A stretch of 64,000 nucleotides of DNA from Dactylorhiza incarnata (Eukaryota > Streptophyta > Magnoliopsida > Asparagales > Orchidaceae), in contig JAWHQI010000257.1 in the NCBI GenBank assembly GCA_033032865.1, positions 3,333,001 through 3,397,000 on the forward strand. The letters run 5' to 3'. Each line of letters starts with the position of its first letter. The first letter of the stretch is position 1. Positions 20,797 to 30,439 of the stretch are shown here, in pieces. The notes beneath the pieces are model-generated. The model did not search any database, was not told where the DNA came from, and saw only the letters and a list, made by a program, of their open reading frames with translations. Position numbers and translations under genes: made by a program.

Positions 20797-22391
20797 CTAG
20801 GGAGGTGCTTGGAGATTCGCTTGAAAATCCGGAGGCTGAGGATGTCGCCCAACGAAGCCCATGCTGCGAGCACGCTTGAAGTGCTCAAAGGCCAGAGACA
20901 TCGCGTCCTCGCCCTGACGCAGTTGGTCTTCGATCCTCGCCAGCCGACCAACCGAGCCCATGCTCGCGCGCATCCCCACCAACTCGTCATGATGCAGCTG
21001 TTGGCGATGCTCGATCCTCGCCAGTCTGCGCTCCAGGTCGCCAACCGTATGAAGGCGAGATTCTGCACCAGCCAGGCGAGTATCGAACTCTTCCAGCCGC
21101 GATACTCGCACCTCCAGCTCGGTCAAACGACGATGAGCGTCAGAGCTCGCCAGGCGCTCAACTCGCGATTCAACCTCGGACAGGCGGCGATGAGGCTCAC
21201 AAATCGCCAGGCGCTCCAGCTTGGACTCCAGCTCCAGAATTGCGCGAGTAGCCCTCTCCTGGTACTCGCGAGAAGGAAGCCCGACCGCGTCGATCAAGGC
21301 TCCAATGGGGGTATGGGCGCGAGCTGCCAAAAAAGGTAAGAGTGTTAGAACTTAAATGACGAAGCAAAAAGCGAAGTGAAGACAGTAGCGACTATTGAAA
21401 AATAACGACCAAATACCTGGCCTAGGACTGCGTGAACGACGGCGAGGAGAGACCCTTGCCCGGCGAGGAGATGTGCTGCGATGATGGTCGTCTCGCCGCG
21501 AAGAGCCCCCAATCGCCGGATCCCGGCTGGGAGGCGCGTTCCCCCGACCGCGATTATCGCCTGGTCGCCCTCCCCCTCTGGGAGCGAAGAAGCCCGAAGA
21601 GCCCCCAGTCCCGCCACGGCGCGAGGATTCGCCCTGGTAAGTCGAAGGTGCAGTAGAAGTCGAAGGGCGCTGATCGCCCTGAAGGGTAGCAGAAGGAGGA
21701 AACGGAGGAGGTGGCGGAAGTCCACCTACGGGCAGCTGCGAGCTGCTCGCCGTCTCTACAGATTGAAAAGGCGGTGGAGGCGGAGGCACGATGCTCGCCA
21801 AAGGAGCATGTTGCTCGCTCATCGGCCTCTTCTCCAGCGAGGAGCTGTGAAGAACTCGCCCTGAGCGACCTCCACCCCGAGGCGAGACCATGGGCGACGA
21901 CCTCAGAGGAGCTACGTCCAGAGGATCCTCCTGAGCGCCAAGGGTAGACGACTCTGTTAAAACAGAAAAGGGGCGATTAACTCTGCAAAGCAAGACGAAT
22001 GAAATCAAAACTTGACAATGGCGAGTATATTACTCGCACCTCGCACAGGAGCGAGACTCTCCGGCAGATTATGGGCCGAGGTCTCGGGAATGCTCGCCCC
22101 CTCGACGACCTTAGAAGCAGGAGGTTCCGTGACCGGCGAGTCGCCCTCATTGGAAAGTCCCAGATCGTCCAGCAGCTGTTGGTGTTGGTCGCCCAAGGGA
22201 GCGGCGACCTCCTCCTCGGCGGCTTTCTTCTTTTCCTTCTTCTTCTTCTTCTGGGCGAGCCTCTTCCTCTTCTTAGAAGATGGAAGGTCGTCGGATGTAA
22301 GATCTGGGTGAGGAGGGAGCGAAATACCATCAAACAAGCCGACAAGACCAGCCATGGCCGCCTTAGCCTCAGCAGCATAGTCGCGCACCAT
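20797..22391 (-). CDS. Antisense gene 2 of the gypsy element (Pro/Arg-rich coiled-coil protein)
   Basis: Three exons read as one frame: 22391-22040, 21953-21417 and 21323-20797. The introns have GT-AG borders (donor GTGCGAGT, acceptor TTTTAACAG; donor GTATTTGG, acceptor TTTTGGCAG). The sum is 1416 nt, or 471 codons plus stop. The N-terminus is acidic, then carries a Lys-rich stretch (KKKKEKKK, about residues 45-55). The middle is proline-rich (PPPPPPF, PPPPPFPP) and Arg/Ser/Gly-rich with SPRRRSRSPRPG, like RS-type RNA-binding tails. The C-terminal exon is a long coiled coil with repeated HRRL-x-E-x-E-x-RVERL units. No named domain was recognised. Open splicing over three exons in an otherwise non-coding part argues for a real gene. 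It probably serves the element, perhaps in the nucleus, but that is inference. Confidence 0.7.
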
Positions 22392-22437
22392 CTTGAGCGA
22401 GTTCAGAAAGGGCGTGCCGTCAGAGACCCTTGCCCCT

Positions 22438-22447
22438 CTATTTATAG
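22438..22447 (-). promoter_or_regulatory. TATA box for antisense gene 2
   Basis: Reverse strand CTATAAATAG, 47 bp before the ATG at 22391, which is the first ATG after it. The spacing leaves a leader of only about 20 nt if transcription starts 25-30 bp downstream. Confidence 0.65.
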
Positions 22448-22555
22448 AGTTCGAGCGTCGACTAGCGAGAAATCGATTATCAGCTAATACTCGCCCATAA
22501 GGCTGCTCGTCGAATAAGGGTTGGATGATTCTTTCCGAGCAACTGCGTTACTCGC

Positions 22556-22570
22556 AAAGAGCGGGGATTG
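22556..22570 (+). promoter_or_regulatory. Polypurine tract of the gypsy element
   Basis: AAAGAGCGGGGATTG directly precedes the 3' LTR. The same AGCGGGGATTG borders the LTR of the reverse element on the opposite strand (plus-strand 30298-30308). Confidence 0.85.
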
Positions 22571-23215
22571 TGTACAACCCTCATTCTCCGAGGGTGGACC
22601 CCCCCAAGGCCACGTAGGCAGAAGTCAAAGTCAAAGAGGTCAACACAAAGACCGGCAGTTCAAGGCAGAAGTAGAGAAGACCTCGGCGAGTAAACCGCCA
22701 ATACTCGCCAGGCTGGCGAGCATGGAACAGAAGACCTAGCGAGTATTGGCCCGGCGTGTGCGAGCAGTCCCCAATACTCGCCAGATGGGCGACTATGGCA
22801 TGGTACTCGCCGAGTAACCCATAGTCGCCGGGTCGAGGGGTGGGCTATAAACCCCCCCCCCCCCCCCTACCCCTTGGTTGCCTATAAATAGGACCCCAGG
22901 GGTACTTGGATTGGCACCTGTGCTTGAGCTTCTGGAACCCCATTTCCGAATTCTTGAGCCCGTCACCCCTGCTTGCTAGCCAAGTCGGTGCCTTCCTCGT
23001 ACCTTGCTCGGCCATTCTTTGGTCTTGGAGGGGAAGTCTCTTCGGAGCTTCTGGGTACGTGGTGGGACCTCCCTGCCGCAGCACCTGGGGTCCTGTTTGT
23101 TGCTCTTCTAGCTTCTTCGTCGTTGCCAGCCAAGCCATCTCGTCGGGCTGCTGGGCGAGTAGCCTCCGGCTGCATCGGTCCGAATCTTGAGGTCAGGATT
23201 TTCCTGGCGTCAACA
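22571..23215 (+). repeat. Gypsy 3' LTR
   Basis: 645 bp, equal to the 5' LTR except for one base and three extra C in the homopolymer at about 22852-22867. It is followed by the CCAGG target duplication. Confidence 0.95.
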
Positions 23216-23660
23216 CCAGGATCTCTGGATCAGAGTAGTGAGTGACGGCTTGTACGATCGCGCTGACCCTACGTGCAGGATCGCCACTGTTGAAGATGTC
23301 GGAGCCAACGAAGACACCGTCGCAGCCAAGCTCCATCATTAGGGCGCCATCGACGACGATATGGACCACCGGGAGGCGCCCTAGCTGCTTGGTATGCATG
23401 ACGAGGTCGTAAGGGGCAGCGATCTTTTTGGCGAAGGAGAAAACCTCATCATCATTCAAGTTGCGCAGGAGACGCGACACATCCTATGATGATGGGTTCG
23501 AAGATCTGGACCTTAATGAAGTTGTCGATTCAGGCTTTGGCCATGACTGGGATTGCCACGGCCTGCTTGGTCTCTTTGATCGGCGTCAGATCGCTCATTC
23601 TAGCAACGCCTCCCTGCGGATGTAGTGGGCACGCTCTCTGGCCAAGCAACAACTGTGCGA
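23216..23660 (-). pseudogene. PDX1: PDX1 pseudogene, main part
   Basis: Reverse-strand homology to the pyridoxal 5'-phosphate synthase subunit PDX1, a (beta/alpha)8-barrel enzyme of vitamin B6 synthesis. Reading from 23660 downward, VARMSDLTPIKE and QAVAIPVMAKA are followed by TGA at about 23541, where PDX1 has Arg (a CGA to TGA change). Homology stops after FEPIIIG and resumes at [20 protein letters not shown] (about 23472). Roughly 80 residues of the normal protein, including part of the active-site region, are therefore missing. Small indels lie upstream of VARM. The last part reads THYSDPEIL and is cut by the gypsy insertion; it continues at 10742-10648. No intron is evident, and plant PDX1 genes are usually intronless. 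It is a dead fragment, probably captured by the surrounding Mutator-like element. Confidence 0.85.
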
Positions 23661-23725
23661 AGGAACAACATTAGGAAGTATGAATAGCGTGTTTTAGAGT
23701 GCTAATATCATCGCTCTAAATTTAG

Positions 23726-24025
23726 GGCTTGTTTGGGAGAGTTTTTTAGCTCCTTTCTATTTTCTAGAAAACGCCACCACACTTAATAAACTGTTTGGAT
23801 TGTCTGCCGGTGGAAAAAGCTATCGCCCAAAACTCATTTTCTCCTCTTTTAAAAAAGTCGCGGGCCTTCTAGTTTTCAACATTTTCGAAAAGCATTTTCT
23901 CATCCTGATACAGTTGACACTACAAAAATGTTTTCCTCCTCCCAATCCAGTTCGACAACACGGAGGTAACGCTAGTCTTTCTCCCAATGATCCAGTTCTG
24001 GCGATCCTTTTTTTGCTCGAGCACG
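23726..24025. other. Unassigned stretch with a MITE-like left end
   Basis: TTAGGGCTTGTTTGGGAGAG at 23722-23741 looks like the left end of a Tourist-type element, but no right end was found. The rest is unremarkable. Confidence 0.4.
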
Positions 24026-24552
24026 GATTTTCGCATTTTTCCGTCCGGGCGCGCATTTTTCGTCCGAGAGGGCATCTTCCGCCCAGCCGCGCATTTTCCG
24101 CATGAACGCGCATTTTCTCGACCGGGCGCGCATTTTCCCGCTCGGGCACGCATTTTCCGCCCAGGCGTGCATTGTGCATTTTTCGCTCGGGCGCGCATTT
24201 TCCGGCTAGACACGCATTTTCCGGCTCGGGGGCGTATATTTAGTCCATGCACGCATTTTTCATCGGGTCGCGCATTTTTCGCCCGGGAGCGCATTTTTAG
24301 TCATTGCGCTCATTTTTTGCCCGAGCGCACATTTTTCGCCCGGGCGCGCATTTTTCTTCCTAGGCGCACATTTTTTGCTCAGGCGCGCATTGTGCATTTT
24401 TTGCCTGGGCGCGCATTTTTCCGCTAGGGCACACATTTTTTTCGCCCGGGCGCTCATTTTTTGGTCGGGCGCGGATCTTTTTTCACCCGGGAGCGCATTT
24501 TCCGGCTCGGGGCTCATTTTTCTGGCCAGGCGCACAATTTTTGCCCGGTCAG
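24026..24552. repeat. Degenerate GCGCATTTT-type array
   Basis: About two dozen imperfect units of roughly 17-26 bp, each built on a C/G-rich word (CGCCCGGGC type) followed by GCGCATTTTT. The array resumes at 25427 after the hAT-like insertion. It is open in several frames only because of composition. Confidence 0.85.
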
Positions 24553-25418
24553 TAGGGGTGTGCACGGTGCGGTTTGGTGCGGTTTTGGCCCAAACCGCAA
24601 CCGCACAGCAAGGGTGCGGTTTTAGTCCAAGCAAAACAGCACCGCACCGAAATTACGCGGTGCGGTTTCGGTTTGGTGCGGTTTTTTGCGGTGTGGTTTC
24701 GGTGCGGTTTTTAGCATGCGATATACATAGACACCAAAAAGATATGTGAGGTGAAATAAGATGTAAAATTTGGGCAAAAACATAGTTACATGAGTTATAT
24801 TATCATGAAAAAAATGTATAATACATATATTTTTAAAATATAAATACTACAAACTCGACCACGAGCTAAAAATAAATCTTTAGATACTGCAATTCTCATG
24901 ATATAACTGTTTTAATTGCATATGAAATAACACATCAAATGCAAATATAATAAATTTGAATGATTTTAATTCCTAGATATGCACAACACCCATATAACTG
25001 TAGTCTGTAGTTTTAAATTTTTAATTATCCTTTAATCGTTGAAATATTAAGAGAATGATAGTGAATACATATTTATGGTTAGATGAACCATTATAATACT
25101 ATTTACACTTAATAAAAACTTACAAATCAGCAAATTCATCTATAAATTGATAGAAAATAAACAAACTAAAGGAAGAAATCAACTATATGCACAAATATAA
25201 TTAGTTAAATGCTATTATTAATTAATAATTTATAAGTTATACTTTTATTTAAATGTACGTGATGTTACATGTTCATGAAAATTGATAATATATAATCAGT
25301 CGTTGCGGTGCGGTTTATGCGGTTTTCAAGATCCGAAAGCCGCACCGCACCGAACCGCGTCCGGGCGCGGTTTGTGCTGGCGATTTTTGCGGTTTCCGAA
25401 TTTTTATGCTCACCCTTG
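24553..25418. mobile_element. Non-autonomous hAT-like element
   Basis: The ends TAGGGGTGTGCA and, on the other strand, CAAGGGTGAGCA agree in 9 of 12. The flanks CCGGTCAG (24545-24552) and CCGGTCAC (25419-25426) agree in 7 of 8, the length expected for hAT. Next to both ends lie words of GGTGCGGTTTGGTGCGG type. The 500-bp core is AT-rich and has no transposase. Confidence 0.75.
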
Positions 25419-25441
25419 CCGGTCACGCATTTTTTGCCCAG

Positions 25442-25705
25442 CGAAGCGCCGCTTATCAGAGGCAAGTGGCCCGCTACTACGACCGCAGGGTCCGACCCCG
25501 ACCAATCAACATCGGAGACTTCGTACTAAGGAATGTCGAGGCTGCGGGGAAGGGACCACAAAAGAACAAGCTCTCCCCGTCTTGGGAGGGACCATACGTC
25601 GTCATAACGGTCATTAGGCCCGGAGTATTCAGACTTCGGACGACAGAAGGGAAGAATCTGCCACGCGCTTGGAACACTCAGAACTTACGACGCTTCTACC
25701 AGTAG
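25442..25705 (+). pseudogene. Tat gypsy polyprotein, integrase C-terminal remnant
   Basis: The last 87 or so codons of a gypsy polyprotein, with QVARYYDRRVRP, GDFVLRNVEAAGKG, LSPSWEGPYVV and the final NLRRFYQ before TAG at 25703. It resembles the end of the intact gypsy polyprotein (GDLVLKKVDAAGRS, LNPNWEGPFII, DLKRFYP). Everything upstream is missing; the junction at about 25440 is to the GCGCATTTT array. Confidence 0.85.
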
Positions 25706-27837
25706 CCTCCATCCCCTACGGGGCGGCACGCAAGATTGTCTCTATAAGGACACAAGCTTGTACCAGAGGACTCTTTATCTTGCTGGACCATCCGACCATC
25801 TATGGCATGCCATGATTGCTTCAGAACTACAACCCCCTTTGGAGCGGTACGGGGTAGGAGGGCCACTCAGACATTCAGCGGCACTCCCAGGTTTGTCTGG
25901 GTCTCGCGCAGACATTCAACGGCATCCCCTGGTTTGTTCGGGTCTCGCCCCGACATTCAGCGACATCCCCCAGTTTACCAGGGTCGCGCCCAGATATTCA
26001 ATGACATCCCCCATGATAACACCCTCAGTCTCTCCCTGGCGGGCAAAGGTTGCCCCCAAGTCCAAGCGATCGAGCACGGAGCTATCCGGGTCTCGTCCTT
26101 CACGACCTCTCGCTGTCAGGGATAGAAGGTCAGCCCTTCTCCGCACAGCAAGTCGCAGCACCGTTAGGGCCTGCCCCCCTCACGGTCGCCTCGGTTCGAA
26201 GATTCGCTCTTCACCAACACAAAATCAATGACATCCCCTAGTAATTCTGGGTTGCGCCATCGGCGGCATCCCCCGGTTTACCCGGGTCTCGCTCAGACAT
26301 TCAGCGGCATCCCCCGGTTTACCCAGGTCTCGCCCAGACATTCAGCTGCATCCCCTGGTTTACCCGGGTCTCGCCCAGACATTCAGCGACATCCCCCGGT
26401 TTAACCGGACCCGCGCCCAAATATTCAGCGACATCCCCCAGGATAGCACCCTCAGTCTCTCCCTGGAGGGCAAAGGTTGCCCCCAAGTCCAGGCGATCGA
26501 GCACGGAGCTATCCGGGTCTCGTCCTTCACGACCTCTCGCTGTCAGGGATCGAAGGTCAGCCCTTCTCCGCACAGCAAGTCGCAGCACCGTCAGGGCCTG
26601 CCCCCCTCACGGTCGCCTCGGTTCGAAGATTTGCGCTTCACCAACACAAAACCAACGACAGCCCCCGGTAATCCTGGGTCGCGCCATCAGCGAAATCCCC
26701 CAGTTTACCCAGGTCTCGCCCAGACATTCAGCGGCATCCCCCGGTTTACCCGAGTCTCGCCCAGACATTCAGTGACATCCCCCGGATTACCTGGGTCTCG
26801 CCCAGACATTCAGCGGCATCCCCCGCTTTACCTAGGTCTCGCCCAGACATTCACCGGCATCCCCTGGTTTACTCGGGTCTCGCCCAAACATTCAGCAGCA
26901 TCCCCCGGTTTACCCGGGTCTCGCCCAGACCTTCACCGGCATCCCCCGGTTTACCCGGATCTCGCCTAAACATTCAACGGCATCCCCGATTTACCCGGGT
27001 CTCGCCCAGACATTCAACCACATCCCCCGGTTTACCCGGGTCTCTCCCAGATATTCAACGACATCCCCCAGTTTACCCAGGTCTCGCCCAGACATTCGAC
27101 GACATCCCTCGGTTTACCCGGGCCTCGCCCAGACATTCAGCGGCATCCCCCGGTTTACCCGGGTCTCGCCCATACATTCAGCGGCATCCCCCAGTTTATC
27201 CGGGTCTCGCCCAGACATTCAGCGGCATCTCCTGGTTTACCTGGGTCTCGCCCAGACATTCAGCGACATCCCCAATTTACCCGAGTCTCGCCTAGACATT
27301 CAGCGCCATCCCCCGATACACCATGGTCTCGTCCAAGTAATCAACGACATCTCCCGGTACACCCGGGTCTCGTCCAAGTAATCGGTGACATCCCCCGGTA
27401 CACTCAGGTCTCGTCCAAGTATTCCGCGACATCCCCCGATACACCCGGGTCTCGTCCAAATACTCGGAGACATCCCCTGGCAGCCGACCAAATCTCTCCC
27501 TCACCGGCCCAAAGAGTTCTCCCTCCACCCTAGTGATCGAGCACAAGGCGATCTGGGTCTCGTCCTTCAAGAAGTCAGCTTCAGTGGAGTGCTCTAAAAG
27601 TTTTCCACGCATAATCAAGACGCAAGGTCTAATCAGCAAACGCGCCTACATCGCAAGTATAACTAAGGTAAGAAACAACAAGACTGGACACGCGTGTCCC
27701 CTGCGCCCCTTACGCGACGCCTCGATCTCCTTCAACATCGTCCGCCATCCCGAGGAAAAGAGAAGAAAGCTGTCGAGACCCTCTTATTCTCATACTCGGC
27801 CCTCGAAAGCTTTGGGGGGGGGGGGGGGGGGGGGGGA
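25706..27837 (+). repeat. 3' untranslated tandem array of the older Tat gypsy
   Basis: From about 25870 to 27470 a unit of about 41 bp recurs, with key words GGTTTACCCGGGTCTCGCCC, AGACATTCAGCGGCATCCCC and many variants. A larger block (25990-26225) is repeated at 26410-26645 with about 430-bp spacing. A 23-G run (27814-27836) precedes the LTR. Arrays between pol and the 3' LTR are a known feature of Tat/Ogre elements. Confidence 0.85.
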
Positions 27838-28553
27838 TGATGAGGTCAAACCCACTAATTAGGAGGTCCTCGCTTGTGGAAGGTCTAACAAACAAGGAAA
27901 CATAATATTCATGGAATACTCCCCGCAAGAAAAGCTCTGCCCAGCACGCGATCAGAGTACCGGATCCCGCAAGCAGGCTGCGATCCTCCCGCTGCCCCCT
28001 CACGCCCGCGGCCGGCCACGCAAGGTTCGGCCGCCCGGCACCGACCATGGACGGCTGCCCAACGCCGGTCATGGCTGGCCGCCCAAGGCCACGACCGCTT
28101 AGGGCGCTGCCACCCAAGGCGGCGTCGGCCTTGGGCGCGGCCACCCAAGGCCGCCGCCCCGGCCTAGGGCGCTGCCACCCGAGGCCGCGCCGACCTTGGG
28201 CGAGGTCGCCCAAGGCCGCCGCCTCCGCCTAGGGTCCGACCGCCCTAGGCCGAGGCCGGCCGCCTAGGGCGCCGCCAGCCTTGGGCGAGGCTGGCCGCCC
28301 TCCGTCCCGGCCGCCATCTTGGCTGGTGGCCGTGCACTGTCTCCTCCTTCCGGCTATGCCCGTTTAGGATTTGGGGGTAGGGCCATCATTTCCGGGAATT
28401 TGGCGATCCGCGTGATAGAATCCGGGCGATCTTATTGGCCGGTCCAATAATTAGCGGGTATAATTACCAGATCGCCCCTTCAAAAGGCTATAAATAAACC
28501 TCTTTATTCTCGCATTCACTCACTTTTGAGAGGAGAAATTCTCTCTTTATCTC

Positions 28554-28601
<48 letters not shown>

Positions 28602-29012
28602 GAGATTGGAGACTTGGAACTTGCTATCAGCAGACCGCTTGGAGACTTGGAACTTGCTATCAGCAGACCGCTTGGAGACTTGGAACTTGCTATCAGCAGA
28701 CCGCTTGAAGGCTTGGAACTCGCTATCAGCAGACCGCTGAGAGATCACTTGGAGCTCGTTATTGGCAGACCAATCAAGGAGCCGAAGGCCCACCGTGGTA
28801 CAAACGAAGCTTGGACCCGGGGGTAAACCTGCATTGGAGCAAGACAACATACTCTCTCTCTCTCACCTCCATCGTTGTAACGAGGCGCGGTCTGCCGCCC
28901 TCGCTCTCTCAAGAACGAATCTGTAGAAGAACTCAAAGCATTGTGAAGGTTAGGCCAACACAGCTCCAGACGCGTGGTTTTCACCCCGATTGCGGGTTTT
29001 TCACGTCATCAG
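27838..29012 (+). repeat. 3' LTR of the older Tat gypsy, left part
   Basis: The LTR starts near TGATGAGGTC after the G-run. It contains a GC-rich degenerate array (about 28000-28310, words of GCCGCCCAAGGCC type), a TATA box GGCTATAAATAAACC at about 28488, a (CT)n run at 28556-28600 and about four copies of a 33-bp unit at 28602-28740. The sequence is interrupted at 29012 by the reverse element (TSD ATCAG) and resumes at 38488. Confidence 0.7.
28556..28740. repeat. (CT)n microsatellite and 33-bp repeats
   Basis: A run of CT dinucleotides of about 45 bp is followed by three close copies and one diverged copy of a unit containing GGAACTTGCTATCAGCAGAC. They lie in the transcribed part of the older LTR. 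Confidence 0.85.
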
Positions 29013-30297
29013 TGTTGGAACCCGGATACCGGTCCAACTGTTCGAGACTTGGGGGTGACCAAAGACTATTCGTTTAGTGATCGACCCACGCGAGACAAGG
29101 TGATAAGAAACTAGACAGCAAACAAAACCACTCCAACCTGCCTATAAACAAGACCCGTGTGCTGCAGCGAGGAGGTCCCGCCACATACCCGGAAGTCTAT
29201 AGGAACTTCCCCTCCTAAAGCCAATGCTGAGCTTGGCACAAGAAAGGCAGGCAGTGTACTCCCCACCCTAGGGGGGAGGGTGAAGGTGCCTTCTACTTGT
29301 GCCTTGGGGTCCTATTTATAGGCAAATCCAAATGGACTGCGATTAGTTGTTCCCGCCTTCTGAAATGAGCTGCGGATAACCGCTCTTGCCTTCTGAACGG
29401 GGTAGAAATCTGTACTCGCCCCAGGTGGGGGATGTCTTCTGTACTCGCCCAGGTGGGGGAGGTCTTCTATACTCGCCCAGGTGGGGAGGTCTCCTGTACT
29501 CGCCCAGGTGGGGGAGGTCTTCTGTACTCGCCCAGGTGGGGAGGTCTCGAAGGTCTTCTGTACTCGCCCAGGTGGGGAGGTCTCCTGTACTCGCCCAGGT
29601 GGGGGAGGTCTTCTGTACTCGCCCAGGTGGGGAGGTCTCCTGTACTCGCCCAGGTGGGGGAGGTCTTCTGCACTCGCCCAGGTGGGGGAGGTCTTCTGTA
29701 CTCGCCCAGGTGGGGAGGTCTCATGTACTCGCCCAGGTGGGGGAGGTCTTCTGCACTCGCCCAGGTGGGGGAGGTCTTCTGTACTCGCCCAGGTGGGGAG
29801 GTCTCCTGTACTCGCCCAGGTGGGGAAGGTCTTCTGTACTCGCCCAGGTGGGGAGGTCTCCTGTACTTGCCCAGGTGGGGGAGGTCTTCTGCACTCGCCC
29901 AGGTGGGGGAGGTCTTCTGTACTCGCCCAGGTGGGGAGGTCTCCTGTACTCGCCCAGGTGGGGGAGGTCTTCTGCACTCGCCCAGGTGGGGGAGGTCTTC
30001 TGTACTCGCCCAGGTGGGGAGGTCTCATGTACTCGCCCAGGTGGGGAAGGTCTTCTGTACTCGCCCAGGTGGGGAGGTCTCCTGTACTCGCCCATGTGGG
30101 GGAGGTCTTCTGTACTCGCCCAGGTGGGGAGGTCTCCTGTACTCGCCTAGGTGGGGGAGGTCTTCTGTACTCGCCCAGGTGGGGGAGGTCTTCTGTATTC
30201 GCCCAGGTGGGGGAGGTCTTCTGCACTCACCCAGGTGGGGGAGGTCTTCTGTGTTGTCCTCTTGCATTTCTGATCTCGACGAATTACGGGTTATACA
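29013..30297 (-). repeat. LTR (3' copy in the element's own orientation)
   Basis: 1285 bp. It contains the TATA decamer on the reverse strand (29312-29321) and a tandem array from about 29400 to 30250 of 27- and 28-bp units built on TACTCGCCCAGGTGGGG. It is closely similar to 37210-38487. Confidence 0.9.
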
Positions 30298-30439
30298 CAA
30301 TCCCCGCTTTTTTTGAGCTCGATACGAGCTCGGAAAAACAATGTAGGACCCGTGGTTCGGAGAGATGGGCATTAGATGATATGTCACTTAGTATCCCTCT
30401 CAAGCCCTTCGCTGGCTGAGCAAATTCAACTAAAAAAGA

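Larger units (their letters stand above)
10743..23215 (+). mobile_element. Young, coding-intact Tat-type Ty3/gypsy retrotransposon
   Basis: A complete 12,473-bp element. It starts TGTACAACCC, ends GGCGTCAACA, and has a perfect 5-bp duplication CCAGG at 10738-10742 and 23216-23220. The two LTRs (642 and 645 bp) differ by one base (T at about 11000, C at about 22828) and by 13 versus 16 C in a homopolymer. A single uninterrupted gag-pol frame, a second RNase H of the Tat type and two spliced antisense genes are present. It inserted into the PDX1 copy inside the Mutator-like element and is the youngest insertion seen here. Confidence 0.95.
4577..23716. mobile_element. Mutator-like (Pack-MULE-like) element carrying PDX1 sequence, split by two retrotransposons
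   Basis: The left terminus GAGAGGTGATATTAGCAC at 4577 and the reverse-strand terminus GAGCGATGATATTAGCAC ending at 23716 match in 15 of 18 positions. GCTATTC follows further in on both sides. The flanks TAAATCAAA (4568-4576) and TAAATTTAG (23717-23725) agree in 6 of 9, a possible worn 9-bp duplication. Without the copia and gypsy insertions the element is only about 0.7 kb and consists of the two termini plus a broken reverse-strand PDX1 copy. That arrangement matches the known Pack-MULE pattern of captured gene fragments. A chance pairing of two separate termini remains possible. Confidence 0.55.

Noticed and set aside
23722..23741. Complete Tourist-like MITE starting GGGCTTGTTTGGGAG
   Set aside because: Only a left end is present. 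No inverted right end was found within the following 600 bp.
29386..30419. Frames of 250-310 codons through the 27/28-bp array (also at 37510-38632)
   Set aside because: The array has no stops in any of several frames on both strands, and unit lengths are not multiples of three. There is no start context or domain.
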